64,000 bases of DNA from Thamnaconus septentrionalis (Eukaryota > Chordata > Actinopteri > Tetraodontiformes > Monacanthidae), in NCBI GenBank assembly GCA_009823395.1, contig CM020519.1, positions 1,880,001-1,944,000 of the forward strand, written 5' to 3'. How positions within the stretch are numbered: the stretch's first letter is position 1; each line of letters starts with the position of its first letter. The notes below the pieces were generated by a model that was not told the origin of the DNA, did no database searches, and saw only the letters and a program-made list of their open reading frames with translations. The translations under genes were made by a program, and so were the position numbers. This document shows, one piece after another, positions 1 through 11,212 of the stretch.

Positions 1-85
<85 letters not shown>
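1..85. repeat. (AG)n microsatellite at window edge
   Basis: Perfect AG dinucleotide run that begins at the first base, so its left end lies outside the window. A (CA)n tract follows within 30 bases (114-144). Confidence 0.97.
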
Positions 86-89
<4 letters not shown>

Positions 90-110
90 CACACCTACAT
101 ACAGGCAAGT

Positions 111-113
<3 letters not shown>

Positions 114-144
<31 letters not shown>
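114..144. repeat. (CA)n microsatellite
   Basis: Uninterrupted CA dinucleotide run of about 15 units, adjacent to the (AG)n run at the window edge. No coding context. Confidence 0.95.
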
Positions 145-147
<3 letters not shown>

Positions 148-600
148 GTTGCAGAACCTGTGAAAACACAGTCAGTGACCTCACCAGGGGAAAAAAAAGA
201 AGATAAATAATCAAAATGAAGCAATCACAGCAGCATTTAGCTGCAAGGGCAACAAAAAATAGCGACAGAGTAAAAATGAATTATTAAATAAAAAAAATAT
301 ATATGAATAAAAATATTTAACAAGGTGGTCTCCAAGGGGGCGGAGCCAACGTCGAAATGCAGATTTATGATGGCAAAATGTTTTCTCCATCCTCCTCACA
401 GTGGGGTCTCGCGGGACGAGATTTGATCGGAATTTCGGCTGATGTGCTTCACACCACACATCGCAATAATTGTACCGTGTCGGGATTTTTTTTTTTTTTG
501 AAATATGGCTTTTATTTTGTGAAAAACTGTCATGAAAACGCAGCTTGTGTTTCCGTCACTTAGCCGTCTTAATGAGCTCTCCGCCTCGACGGTTCGCTCT

Positions 601-624
601 TGTGTTGTGTTGTGTTGTGTTGTG
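601..624. repeat. (TGTGT)n pentanucleotide repeat
   Basis: About five copies of TGTGT with regular phase. The same motif recurs at 6917-6944 beside a (TG)n run, so it is a recurrent simple-sequence type in this region. Confidence 0.85.
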
Positions 625-780
625 GGACGTTTGTTTTGTTTACCTCCATAATGATGAAACTGGGGGGATTAAGGCAAGAGGCTGTGTTTGCTCTCCAGAT
701 TTTTTTTACTGTTGACGCCCGACACACACAGAGGTGCAGGGGCTTTATTATCTCTTTTTTTGTTTTGTTTTGTTTTCACA

Positions 781-781
<1 letters not shown>

Positions 782-816
<35 letters not shown>
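782..816. repeat. (CA)n microsatellite
   Basis: Uninterrupted CA dinucleotide run in non-coding AT-rich sequence. Confidence 0.95.
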
Positions 817-819
<3 letters not shown>

Positions 820-1094
820 GACAGAAGAACACAGAAAACTTTACACATCCTAGCAGGAGCTGCGATGATGATTTGATTTTGAAATATTTTTTTTTAAAAA
901 TATATATTTACATCATAAATCAGCTTCTCTTATCCTCGAACTCTCCAGACATGAGAAAAGTTCATCCGTGGCTTCGCCTGCCGACTCCACCAGTCAGGAC
1001 GTGATATCACAGAGGGCACCGACGACGTCGCTCCCAGGTTAGTGACCACGCCCTCTGAGACTGCCGTGCAAAGGTCCAATAAATCAGCCGGGCT

Positions 1095-1200
1095 GTAAAC
1101 AGAGGGTTAAATATGCTGCGTCCACGAGATGGAAGAGAGTTTTATTAATATGTATATAATTTTTAATTAGTCATGCAGGACGGCTCCACCGGAGGCTCGG
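1095..1200. promoter_or_regulatory. Candidate conserved non-coding element
   Basis: A non-repetitive AT-rich block with TTTAATTAGTCATGCA-type homeodomain-like sequence around 1160-1177, next to GC-rich sequence. The composition resembles vertebrate developmental enhancers, but conservation cannot be tested from one sequence. The interval could be neutral. Confidence 0.2.
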
Positions 1201-1258
1201 ATGAAAAATAAAGAAAATGGGCTGAATGTGCGCCGCCAGGTTGAGGAAAAAATATATA

Positions 1259-1262
<4 letters not shown>

Positions 1263-1312
<50 letters not shown>

Positions 1313-1321
1313 ATATATATG
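1263..1321. repeat. (TA)n microsatellite
   Basis: AT dinucleotide run with GTATGT interruptions near its right end. It is one of several TA arrays in the window; the largest are at 12655-12773 and at the right edge. Confidence 0.95.
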
Positions 1322-1726
1322 TACATTTTTTTTTTTTTAAGAGGAAAAAATGGAAAAGGGAAATAACATAAATCCAGTGGCTACAAATCAGGATAATGTT
1401 TCACTTTATTCTTGCGTAAAAGCAAACTCTATTCCCACCCGCCAGAAACAGAGAGACTATTAGAGGTGAACAGGACCAATCAGCAGAGCCGTTTCCCACC
1501 TCCGGAAGCACGTCGGTTAAACTGTAGCGCAGTGAGAAGTTTTCACCTTGTTGTCTATTCTATTCCATTTTTTCTATGTCAGTTAATGGCTCTATATATA
1601 TATATTGTGTTTTATTATTATTTTCATGAAATCCAGCTTGAAAAGCTCCCACCTGACGGTTGTTTTCATGTGGTCTATAAGTCACAGTTCAGCTGTGCAA
1701 CTCACATTTCTGCCATAAAACCCTGT

Positions 1727-1798
1727 AAAAAAAAAAAAAAAAAAAAAAGAAGAAGAAGAAGGCGTCCGGAGCCAAAATCCCCAGAGAGCCCACAGTGC

Positions 1799-1825
<27 letters not shown>
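1727..1825. repeat. Facing poly(A)/(GAA) and poly(T) tracts
   Basis: A run of 22 A followed by GAA triplets (to about 1761) faces a run of 24 T (1802-1825) across about 40 bases of GC-rich DNA. Together they form an imperfect inverted repeat. The same A/T facing arrangement recurs at 13698-13754 and 42999-43100. Confidence 0.85.
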
Positions 1826-1829
<4 letters not shown>

Positions 1830-1950
1830 CTTTATTGATCCGGTTCCTTTTCATCGCTCGACTGGACACCCATCAAGAACAGCTGGCCTCGCTGCACTCC
1901 TGTTTGCACTAAGCAGCCAGTTATTTTTCTTTAAAGAGCATCCTGGTGTC

Positions 1951-1951
<1 letters not shown>

Positions 1952-1983
<32 letters not shown>
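1952..1983. repeat. (CAG)n microsatellite
   Basis: About ten CAG units in non-coding DNA, followed within 200 bases by a longer CAG run at 2148-2203. Confidence 0.95.
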
Positions 1984-1985
<2 letters not shown>

Positions 1986-2145
1986 AAAGTAGTCAGAGTG
2001 TTTCTCATCGGGCGGTCGGAGGTCAACGCTGCTGATTCCTGCAGATGTGTGAAAAAAGTGTCTCTCTGAGAAATCAGAGTTTCTCTCGGCGGGAGGCGTG
2101 AAGTCAAATCAGTGAAGCAGCGGCGCCCTGTCTGGGAATTGTGCT

Positions 2146-2147
<2 letters not shown>

Positions 2148-2203
<56 letters not shown>
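2148..2203. repeat. (CAG)n microsatellite
   Basis: Pure CAG run of about 18 units. No open frame with recognisable flanking protein sequence passes through it, so there is no support for a polyglutamine tract. Confidence 0.95.
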
Positions 2204-2204
<1 letters not shown>

Positions 2205-2790
2205 TCCCGACACCATTATCTTTCCATCTGACATGAGGTGCGGCTGCATTATTCACGCTGCTCGGATCGACGGAGGGTCTCGGAGTGGAGGAGCAAACAG
2301 CCGGAGCCGAGTCTTTACTGCCCGCAGATCAGCCACAAATGTGTTATTTCACACTGATGCTTTTTTTTTTTTGCCCAGATAGTAATTTGAGGCCACGTCG
2401 CCATAGTCGGCCGTCACCCCTCAGTTCGAGACAGGAGGAGGGAGCTACAAGCGACGGCTAACGCTAAAACGCGAATGCAAAAAGAGAGGCTAGCACAGTT
2501 GCGGCTAATACATCCGTCTTTACGAAACTCTGGAGGTTTTTTCCGTGGTTTTCATGGTCGGAACTCTAACCTGATTAATTACGGTCATTAACTACAGCAG
2601 CTAACCGATAGCTAATCCGGAGCGTTAATGCTAATGCTAAGCGCTCAATTCCACCGTGCCTGGATGTTGGATTTTTGGAAACCTGTTGGGGGCAGCGGGT
2701 CTTCAGGGTTGGGACATTTTTCTTCCCGGGAAGCGAATCCGAACTCGTCCCCGATTGGCCGGTCGGGCCGGTCGATGTTCAGGAAGCAGA

Positions 2791-2804
2791 AACCACCAGG
2801 GGGC
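2791..2804 (+). promoter_or_regulatory. CTCF-core-like motif
   Basis: ACCACCAGGGGGCC matches the CCASYAGGGGGC core of the vertebrate insulator protein CTCF. A second motif in the same orientation lies about 190 bases downstream at 2985. Occupancy is not knowable from sequence, and AGGGGG words are common throughout this window. Confidence 0.35.
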
Positions 2805-2984
2805 CCTAATGGTCGCTGTATCGACCCCTCGGCAGGTTCCTGATGGAGGCTGGTGACCACCGCTGGTGACCACCGCTGGTCCAGGAGCAGTGGGGAAAAA
2901 AAAAAAAAATTGGTTCTTTATTTGTGTGTAATTTTTGGCCTCGCTCAGATTTGGGTTACACTTGCACTGTTGTTTGGAAAGTAT

Positions 2985-2999
2985 CCACCAGGGGGCGTC
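2985..2999 (+). promoter_or_regulatory. CTCF-core-like motif
   Basis: CCACCAGGGGGCGTC is a close match to the CTCF core CCACCAGGGGGCGC, with one mismatch at the right end. It lies in the same orientation as the motif at 2791. Confidence 0.4.
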
Positions 3000-4860
3000 T
3001 GCCAGCAACATCTGAAGCACAACCCCCAGAAAACATGTTTACTTAAAGCAGTTTCCTGGCGGCTCCTCATGATTTACGACCCGCACGTCCCCCTAACGAC
3101 CCCGGCGCCGCACACGGAATCTAAAGCAGCTTCTTTTCCCAGTGTGTTTGCACACAAAGTGTCGCACACGATGCCGGCGGGAACCTTGTCGGGTCCCGGG
3201 GTCGGATCAGCAGACGGGTCGGGACCGCCGCCAGCTGCCGGCCGCCAAGGGAAGACGCTGGCGCCCGTAAACGATTCAGCGACTGCACTTCCATGCACAC
3301 GTTTTATTTATTTATTTATTTATTTTGTTTATTCATTGATGTTTTTTTTTGCGGCGCGTGTACGACTGCAAGGCGCCAGCCGATTGGCTCAGGGACTCTG
3401 CAGCTTTGGCGGGTGGAGCAGGAAGGGTTGTGCGTCCGTGCTATTTATGTCCTGTGCGGAGCATTTTCTTTTCTTCCCCACCTTGGCGCAGTGGGGCGGC
3501 CGTTGGCTGAGTGAGGTTTTATGCAACATTTCACATTCAGGGGGAGTTTCGGCGGCTCATGTTTTTATGGAAATCACTCCGAGTCGCCTGTCGATTGGAT
3601 TTGTTCGCTGGCGGCGGCAAGACAGCGGAACCGTGTTTGTGGTTTTTTTTTTTTGCGCGACGTTCAAATCATCGAGCCGTGTCCCTATACGTTTCCGTTG
3701 GTTCAAGCTAGCCACCCCTCCTGGCAGTTCTTGGTATGACGTGTTGAAAACTAGTCGCACATTTCAGGAGTTTTCAGAATAATATCCCATGACCCAGGTT
3801 TAATTTTAAAATCATTTTATTAGTCAGAATTTGTAAAAGTCGAGGCTAACGGCTAACATCTATTTGTGTCCTTTAGATATAGTGGCATGAGAAAAAAAAA
3901 AAGAAACACAATATTATAGATATAATGTCGCAAAACCAAATATGAGAAATATAAGTGTTTGAAGGTGTTTTTTTTTTTTTATATTTGACGACTGTCCTGA
4001 TTGGCTGATCCTTCACTTCCTGTCAGCTGTCATCTGGGACCAATCACCCGGCTCTACGATTCCCTGATCAGTGTCACAGTTTGCTGCCGGCCAATCATCG
4101 CTGATTAGCGAATTAAACTTCGATTTGAGCCGCTGGCACAGCTGTCAGCTGCGCCGCACATCTGCAGGGAAGTGGGCGGAGTGGCAGGAAGATGGCGGTT
4201 TTTTTTTTCCGACACCCTGAAGGACGCTCGGCAAAAAAAACGACACGGATGGAAACTTTTTTTCCCCCAAAATGCGGCAAAAAAGTTTCTCCTCTTCGTC
4301 GGCCAGCTGTGAACTGCCGGAAGGATCAACTAATGCAAGAGAATAAAACAGCCGCCAGGCACTGAAGTTTGTCCGAGCGGTGAAAACAGATGCGACGCTC
4401 CGCCTTGAAAAGCTCCGTCGACCGTTTACCTCACTTCCCATCCTGCAGATGGAAGATCAGGAGTGGAGGCATCAGTGGGCTGGCAACCATTGAGAAGAAC
4501 TTCAATCACTGGCTGGGAACATCTGGGTCCGAGTCTGAATCCAGCGCTGACTGCAGGGGGCGCACACACACGCACAACAGCAAAAACAACAACTTACACA
4601 CCAAGCTCCTCCCTCTTTTCCTCTGTGGATTTACTGTTGCTGATGAAAACGAGCCAATCAGGTGCCTGGAAACGTCACTCATCTCTCTATCGCTCTGTTT
4701 CACACACACGCACACACGCACATGCACACAAACACAAAGAGTGTGTGTGCGTCCCGATCATCGTTGTCAGGCCGTCGGAGGAAGTGAGCAATGGATGCAA
4801 TTAACGCCGTGTCATTGGCTGCATTATCATAAATATTGCGAGGAAGTGACGGGAGGGGGA

Positions 4861-5846
4861 GGGGGGGAGGGTGGGGGTGGGGGGGGGTAATTTGTGTGAT
4901 TGATAGAGACGCACACCAAAAAAAAAAAAACCAATAATCCACCTGTTTGCGGGTCGGCGGCCTCGCCGTGGAAGGTCGAGCGGAAGACGTCAAGATGAGG
5001 CGGGGGCCGTTGCACCACACCAGGGCATCCTGCAGGGGGCGCTGGGCCTTTTTGGACCGCCGTGGTGGTAAGCTAGCGAGCTAGCGTCTGTTGTTGCAGC
5101 CAGTTGGCCGTGAAGTGGCTGTGTGCGAGTTTTCACGAGGATGCAGGCAGCTGAAGAAATGAAGTCCAGTACAAGGCCTGTTTGCACGGCAGGGGGCGCC
5201 AGAGAGACTCGAGAAGGTGACGTGGGGGAGAAGAGAAGAAGGAAAAAAAATTGCAGAGCCAAAGCAGGCAACCAAAGTCCTGCAGTTGAATGCCAGGCCA
5301 GCAGAGGGCGAATCTGAGGCCGAGATTTTAGTTTTTTCGTTGCCATTATAACGCAGACGGCTGAACTCGAGCATCACAGAGTGCCGCTCACATCACTTTA
5401 AACAGCTTTTCAATGTTGATTTTTTTTTTTTTTGGGGGGGGGGGAAATAAATTTGTGGTCAGTTTTTTTTTCTTGTTATTTTTTTATGAAAGGACCTCTG
5501 CCAATAGGACATCCGCAGCTTCCTGTTGCGAGTCCTCCGAGTGGCAGCGCTGCGCTAGCGACCTGCTCGGCCGCAGATAAAAAGTTACTGCCGGCACTTA
5601 ACTTTTAACGCTCGCCGGTGGTCGATTTACGGCCCCGCCCCCCCCCCCCCCGGCTTCCTTTTTTTGTGCTTTTTTTTTTTTTTTTTTCTTTACTTAATGG
5701 CCCGGCTCCTGCTAAAGCGCACCTCCCTCCTCCACCTGACGGCGTCCCCGCTTCACGCAGCTCGTCATTCATCACCGCCGCTTCAAGCTCGCTAGCTGCT
5801 GCGCTTTTATTGTTGGGTTTTTTTTTATTATTTTTTTGCTGACGCA

Positions 5847-5849
<3 letters not shown>
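4861..5849. other. Non-coding interval with G/C homopolymer runs
   Basis: Contains a G-rich run (4850-4888), AGGGGGCGC-type words (about 5033 and 5194), GCTAGC duplications (5070-5090), and C-run plus T-run blocks near 5440 and 5640. No exon or RNA gene was recognised. Confidence 0.55.

Positions 5850-5905
<56 letters not shown>
5850..5905. repeat. (AG)n microsatellite
   Basis: Perfect AG run of about 28 units; a purine-pure strand. Confidence 0.97.
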
Positions 5906-5909
<4 letters not shown>

Positions 5910-6844
5910 CCCCAGTCAGCTAAACAGAAAACTGAACCCCATTTTTTTTTTCATTTTTCAGAAATTTACATTGTGAAAATTCCTGAAAAATAATTTTTTG
6001 TGTTTAAGCTGGCAGCCGTCGGTTCTCCGCCGTGATTCGACGTCTCTCGGCTTCTTTCATGGACTCACGTTAGCGTCGGATTCGTCTGTTGTGTGTTTTG
6101 CGCGGCGGCCAGCCAGCGGATTTCAATTTGTTTTCTCTCTTTTCCTCCTCAAACGTCCCCCGGACGGACGGATGCGCGCAGTTTGCTCGGGATAAAGACG
6201 CTAATTGCGTTTTAATGCGTCATTAGAAATGGAAGCCATAAATCAACCGGCGGCGGCGGCGGCGGCGGCCTTGCTGCCAGTAATCTGGGTTTAGACGCTT
6301 CAGAGGCTCCTCCCCCTTTGCCCCTGATGCAGCGTCTGTGGAGAACATGAAGCTCAGCTCTTCACTCTGCTTCTGAAATTTCACTGCTGCTAGAAGAAGT
6401 GTGTCCTTCTTCTCGTCTAGTTTGAAATGTTTTTTTACTTTGATGTTTTTAACTTTTCATTTCTGCTTTGTTCATCATTTGTATTTTTCTTCCTGGTTGC
6501 CCGCAGTGTTGACAGCAAAAGTTGGCAGAAACCCCCAGGTTGCTACCTTAAATGACCACTAGGGGATTCATTTTCCCTCGCTGACCAATGGTGGTGCACG
6601 TAGCGCACTTGATGGGACCAATCAGAAGAGTTGGGGGCGTGGCTATCTCTATTTGATGAACGGCGGCGTATCTGAAATAGCTAGCTAGCTTCAGCAGCAG
6701 GGGTCCTGTCAGCGGCGCAGCGAGACCCCCGGGACGGAGGAGGCGGCGGCCAGGACGGCTGGACGGAGACAATAGAGGCGGAAAAAAAGAAAATTGCTTT
6801 CATGAGGCGGCGGCGGCGAGCCAACAGAGCTGGAGGAGGCCCAG

Positions 6845-6845
<1 letters not shown>
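5906..6845. other. Non-coding interval, no gene seen
   Basis: AT-rich on the left, with a short (GGC)n tract at about 6247-6268, a CCAATCA word at 6618 and a GCTAGCTAGC island near 6680. The right part is GC-rich. No recognisable protein segment in any frame. Confidence 0.55.
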
Positions 6846-6879
<34 letters not shown>

Positions 6880-6944
6880 AGGAGGTGGCGCAGCAGCGTG
6901 TTTCTGGCTTCGGGGGTTGTGTTGTGTTGTGTTGTGTTGTGTTG
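6846..6944. repeat. (TG)n and (TGTGT)n tandem pair
   Basis: A (TG)n run (6846-6878) is followed after about 40 bases by a (TGTGT)n pentanucleotide run (6917-6944). Both are clean short tandem repeats. Confidence 0.93.
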
Positions 6945-7613
6945 TTTTGTCGGCACCACCGACTCCTGGATTTCACTTCCTGGTTTGCTGTTTTTTTTTT
7001 TTTTAGATCTTCATTTTTCATCCTGGGACTTCAGTGGAACAACAGCGTCGCAACAAAAATCCACCCCTCCCACAAAACCTCCCCCAAAAAACAAGCAAAC
7101 AAACAAGAAATACCCACAATGCATCTGTCAGAGAATCATGGTGTTTTCAGCCTCCAGCCACAAATTCTGATTTATCGACTTTTTTTCCCCCTCCAAAAAA
7201 AAGTTTCTTTCCCACTAACCTGACAACGACTGCGGGTTTCCCGTCGTGGAGTTGCGACTCACCGGGTCACGTGACCTTTTGTCGGTCGTCACGTGATCCG
7301 TCAATGGCGGGGGGGAAAAAAAAAGTGTTTTCACCGCTGCGGATGTTGCTAAAATCTCACATATTCCTTGTTCCATGGCCCCCGGAAGGAGGAATGTGAA
7401 GCCCGGATGTGTTTGAAGAGAATCAGGAGGATGTGAGGGAGGTGGATTACTAGGTGGTGGAGGGGGGGGCGGAGCCAACACCGTGTCGGACCCCCTGCCC
7501 TCCCGCCGCTTCCTTTCTTTCTCTAGTTCTTTCTTTCTTAATTCATCCTTCGCTCCTGCGCACGCTCGCACGCCGTTGTCAGAGTGACGTGACGGGGAAT
7601 GAGAGGCTTTTCT

Positions 7614-7616
<3 letters not shown>

Positions 7617-7655
<39 letters not shown>
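7617..7655. repeat. (CA)n microsatellite
   Basis: Uninterrupted CA run of about 19 units. Confidence 0.95.
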
Positions 7656-7657
<2 letters not shown>

Positions 7658-7734
7658 TGGGAATGCGGCGGCCGGCGATGGATCTCGGCAGGAGACGGCG
7701 TGATTAAGGATGAGACGTCTCGCTGCGCCGCCCC

Positions 7735-7791
7735 GTGAATCAGCCGGGATTAAATAAATTCCAAACTGATTACATTTTGGCAAGAGAAACT

Positions 7792-7792
<1 letters not shown>
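7735..7792. promoter_or_regulatory. Candidate conserved non-coding element
   Basis: A short non-repetitive AT-rich block (GGGATTAAATAAATTCC, CTGATTACATTTTGGC) wedged between microsatellites. It has GGATTA and TGATTA homeodomain-like cores. Regulatory status is inferred from composition only. Confidence 0.2.

Positions 7793-7795
<3 letters not shown>

Positions 7796-7873
<78 letters not shown>
7796..7873. repeat. (TC)n microsatellite
   Basis: Near-perfect TC run of about 38 units; a polypyrimidine strand with mirror symmetry. Confidence 0.97.
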
Positions 7874-7877
<4 letters not shown>

Positions 7878-8032
7878 CATGAGCTCACACACCTCCCGCC
7901 TCGACCCCTCACCGAGTGATTTGTCAGCCGCTGCTGAATGGAATTAGCAGCTAATCTGACAACTCACCTGTTTTTTTCTTCTTCTCTTTTCTTCTCTTTC
8001 TCCCCCCCCCCAAAAAAAAAAAAAAAAAACAG

Positions 8033-8122
8033 GCACCTGCACGCCGGCGCCAGACATTCCAGCGCCGCTCCTGACGACAGGCTAATCGTGGCTAATCGGA
8101 CGCCGTCGATGACATCACAGAG
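8033..8122 (+). other. Weak candidate exon (90 bp)
   Basis: An open segment bounded by AACAG on the left and a consensus-like donor GAG|GTGAGG on the right, with a long pyrimidine tract upstream (about 7970-8011). Eighteen A residues between that tract and the AG weaken the acceptor. Only one plus frame is open across it (29 full codons, Arg/Ser/Ala-rich). I recognise no protein family. It could be a non-coding RNA exon or chance. Confidence 0.12.
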
Positions 8123-8699
8123 GTGAGGGGTTTTTTTTTTAATTTTTTTTTTTTTGATTTGGGGGTGAAACAGAAAACAGAAATTTCGGGTTGTTTTCCT
8201 GGAGGTCAGAGGTCAAGCGGACCAATCAGGGTCAGCGGATAGAGGGGGCGGAGCTACAGCTTAGATTGCAGGGGCTTTAGTAAAGTCATGAGTTGAAGAC
8301 AGGGCAAGTAATGAATGCAGAGGAAAAAAAACACAAATTGCAAATCCTCATTTAGATTTTTCATCAAATTGCAGAGCGGAATTCTGATTCATTTTTCCAA
8401 ATTAACAAATCCTGTTGTTATTTTTCATCCGTTCTGTTCCAGACTTTGATCCCCTCGTCAGTTCTTCTTCTGCGCTGTCGACCAATTAAAAAAATAAAAA
8501 AACCTAATTAGAAAAAGAAATCGTTGGGAAGAAAAAAAATTCAAATCAAAATGAGGAGTTTGTTTTTTTTTTTAGGGTAACGGAGGAACGATTAGAAGCG
8601 GCGTTCTGCCCTCGTTGTTTTGCTCCAGAGGGCGACGCTGGGAGGGAAAAAAAACGTGAAAGAGCTCCGCGATCTAATGGAGGAGAAAAAGAAAAAAAA
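8123..8699. other. Non-coding interval, no gene seen
   Basis: AT-rich sequence with many poly-A/poly-T runs, a CCAATCA word at 8222 and a GGGGGCGGAGC word near 8244. No coding signal. Confidence 0.6.
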
Positions 8700-8815
8700 A
8701 AAAAAGCCGAAGCTTTTGTCTGCAAATAGGCTGCTGGTTGATGGGGAGCGTTAATACCACTCGGCAATCAGGCCTGTAAATTAGAAGCCAATGTGGCTCG
8801 AACAGCAAAGCCTCT
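8700..8815. promoter_or_regulatory. Candidate conserved non-coding element
   Basis: A non-repetitive block with GTCTGCAAATAGG, GCGTTAATACC, TGTAAATTAGAAGCCAAT and similar AT-rich words between poly-A and poly-T runs. It resembles an ancient enhancer in composition; conservation is untested. Confidence 0.2.
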
Positions 8816-9274
8816 GGGTGGTAGTTTGTGGGAGTTTTTTTTTTTTTTTTTTTTTTTAACGTTTTTTTCGGGGGTGGATCGATCCAACACGAGCACAAAG
8901 TGTCACTGCAACTTTTTTTTTTTTTTTTCCCCGTTATTCCTGTGCGGGGATATTAGCCTAATGAACAGCAGCGGCGCCGCTGATGCCACGACGTGTCGAT
9001 GATGATGGCAGAGTTTACGGAGGGTGGACGAGTGGAAAGGAAGCCGTGCGTGGAGGAGGAGATTCAGGCCGAATTAGGTGTGGGGAGCGGTGAAGGAGGC
9101 GGAGCCTTAACGACACACCGCCGCCGCCGCCGCCGCCGCTGGTGGTTCCTGAGAGAGAAAGAAACCAAAAAAAAATGAATTCTGACCGTTTGACTTCTCA
9201 CATATTTGAAGGTTTTACTTTCCAAGATTCCCTGCCTTCAATTCTCAGAGATCCGACTTTAAGAAGCCGCTGAG
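8816..9274. other. Non-coding interval with palindrome
   Basis: Holds poly-T runs and a perfect 14-base palindrome CAGCGGCGCCGCTG near 8970. A short CCG trinucleotide tract lies at about 9119-9138. No gene recognised. Confidence 0.55.
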
Positions 9275-9445
9275 ACAGCCAATAGGAAGCCTGGTTCTAC
9301 ACGAGCCAATAGGAAGCCTGGTTCCAATAGGAAGCCTGGTTCTCCACGAGCCAATAGGAAGCCTGGTTCTACACGAGCCAATAGGAAGCCTGGTTTTGCA
9401 CAATTCTCTAGGAGGCTTCTTAGGACGGATGGTTTTGCACAATTG
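9275..9445. repeat. 27-bp CCAAT minisatellite, array 1
   Basis: About five full or truncated copies of a unit starting GAGCCAATAGGAAGCCTGG, nominally 27 bp. One internal junction is shortened, and two degenerate copies (9414-9445) end in TTTTGCACAATTG. The same family forms a cleaner array at 11213-11428. Read on the minus strand, the 27-bp period gives a 9-residue repeat (LPIGSCRTR), but no start, flanking domain or splice context supports a protein. Confidence 0.9.
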
Positions 9446-9894
9446 AAAAAAAAAGAAAAAAAAAAAGAGATTTTTTTTATTTTTTTTATCTGGGTCCTTC
9501 AGGTTTCTTCCTTCTTTCAGTCCCAGAAGAAGTTGAACACTGACAGGTCGTCACTGTGACCGACTTCAACACTCTGAGACTTGAAGTGAAGTCCTCTGCC
9601 GAGAGTTAAATAACGATAACAATAAATAATCACAGCGATGATGATGATGATGATGATGATGATAATAATCATAAAAACTTCCTCTCTGCTGCTTTATTCA
9701 CTCGAACCTCCGTCTCGTTTTTTTCATCATTGCTGATTTTCCACTTTGCCGTCGGCCTTCCCTCCAGACTGACGAGCCTCTGCGGGGCCGTCGGCTGGAA
9801 AAAAAACAACAACAACAAAACAAAAAAAAACTACAACAAAAAAAAAAACCCCCGCCTAAACTACAGCAGCAACAGAAAGCCAGTGAGCCGCTCA
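9446..9894. other. Non-coding interval, no gene seen
   Basis: Poly-A/poly-T runs, a short (GAT)n tract at about 9639-9662 and A/C-rich low-complexity sequence near 9800-9855. No gene signal. Confidence 0.6.
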
Positions 9895-10170
9895 GTGCGG
9901 CTCTTCAGCCTCGCGCTCCTCATTTGCAGCAATGTGTCCGCAGACGGCCATTCAGCCGCAGCATTAACGCCGGCAATATTACCCACAATACCCCTCAACA
10001 ACACCCAGCATCGCATTAAGGCTGCGCACACACACACACACACACACACACACTCTCACACTGCTTTTAGATTTTCAATTAGACTGGATAATTTGTGTCC
10101 ACCTCCTTTAGATTAGATTTTAAATGAGAAACATGTTGTGCCATTAATTATCAGCGCGGCTGCTGGACGC
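9895..10170. promoter_or_regulatory. Candidate conserved non-coding element with internal (CA)n
   Basis: Non-repetitive sequence flanks a (CA)n run (10026-10052). It includes CTCATTTGCAGCAATGTG and CTTTTAGATTTTCAATTAG, and TAATTA at 10145-10150 inside CCATTAATTATCAGCGC. A microsatellite within an otherwise complex AT-rich block is a common arrangement around old enhancers. Evidence is compositional only. Confidence 0.28.
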
Positions 10171-10203
10171 AGCTCCTCCCAGGGCCGGCCTGGAGGCGGA
10201 GCG

Positions 10204-10350
10204 CGTGTGTGTGTGTGTGTGTGTGTGTGTGGACGACGGCGACGATGGGCCAAATGATGGTTTGGGTGCTGTGACGGTGACGGCCAATCAGAAAGCGGCG
10301 CCGGGTGCTGCGTCTGTCAGGGCGGCCGACACCCTGACTTCCTGCTGACG

Positions 10351-10401
<51 letters not shown>
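10204..10401. repeat. Paired (GT)n microsatellites
   Basis: Two GT runs (10204-10231 and 10353-10401) in the same orientation are separated by about 120 bases of GC-rich DNA that carries a CCAATCA word at 10284. Confidence 0.95.
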
Positions 10402-10402
<1 letters not shown>

Positions 10403-10539
10403 GGCCACGCTACTTCTTGCTGCTGCTGCCGCTGGCAGACACCAGAGTTTGATTGACGGCCGGTTGCATCACTTGTTGACTTCTTGTCTGGGTGGAAACT
10501 TTACTGTCAGACTGTAAAGCCTCCAGACCGCTTGTGATT

Positions 10540-10705
10540 CTTCATTTATTTATTTATTCATGAATAGTTTTAAATGGCTTTGACTTCAGTAGCTGCTCGT
10601 GAGAAGCAGATGAAATCGGTCGTCGTCGTCGCCGCCGCTGCTGCTTTATTCCACTCGCTTCCGTTCGCTGCAGCCTCCCAGGAAAGAAACCCCCTCAGGG
10701 CTTCT

Positions 10706-10737
<32 letters not shown>

Positions 10738-10990
10738 CTGCTGCTTCACATCACTGCAATCCCGGCACACTGACCTCATTCTCACCTGTGTCTCAGCGCC
10801 GCTGATTGTTTCCTTTCATTGCAGCGATTGCAGCGATTTCTCGCCGTCGCCCGTTTGCACCTTTTTATCTTTCTTTTAATCCGCCGTGAAAAAGAAAAAC
10901 GCAATCAGTGGCCGTCGCGGCCAATAAATCCAGCTGCATCCCACGGCGCTAATGTGCACGTCGTGTCTGATTTATGGCGGCGGCGGCTAC
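10540..10990. other. Non-coding interval with (TCC)n tract
   Basis: AT-rich sequence with a (TTTA)n run, a TCC/TCT triplet tract at 10706-10742 and GCAGCGATT duplications near 10822-10838. A frame is open across the triplets, but only because of the repeat period. Confidence 0.5.
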
Positions 10991-11212
10991 TTAATGCTGT
11001 TTAACCACTTTTGCGACGTTTAAAAAAAAAAAAGTGCGACGTCGCGAAAGATTAATGAGCCGCAGCGATTCGTCTTCTCCAGAGGAGGAGGAGCCTGTTC
11101 ACATCATGAGGAGAGGAAAAAAAATGAAAGGACAGATCTTTATTGTCCGTCTTCTGCAAAAAGAGATTGATTTTTTTTGTTTTGTTTTTTTGTTCTTTTT
11201 TCATTTTCACAA

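Larger units (their letters stand above)
145..1094. other. Non-coding interval, no gene seen
   Basis: Mostly AT-rich sequence with scattered poly-T. It holds a (TGTGT)n pentanucleotide run at 601-624 and a (CA)n run at 782-816. A GGGGGCGGAGCC word sits at about 337-348. The open frames here are short, run into the repeats, and resemble no known protein. Confidence 0.6.
2204..4860. other. Non-coding interval, no gene seen
   Basis: Mixed sequence with GCTAAC/GCTAAT-rich islands (2440-2640), two CTCF-core-like motifs (2791, 2985), a (TTTA)n run (3304-3325) and several CCAATCA words (4040, 4091, 4654). The 309-codon open frame at 2853-3782 contains a poly-K tract and low-complexity sequence. It has no recognisable domain and is most likely chance. 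Confidence 0.55.

Noticed and set aside
2853..3782. 309-codon open frame on plus
   Set aside because: It starts in a local GGTGACCACCGCT duplication, contains poly-K and F-rich stretches from homopolymers, and has no recognisable domain or splice context. Chance open frames of this size are plausible in GC-rich DNA.
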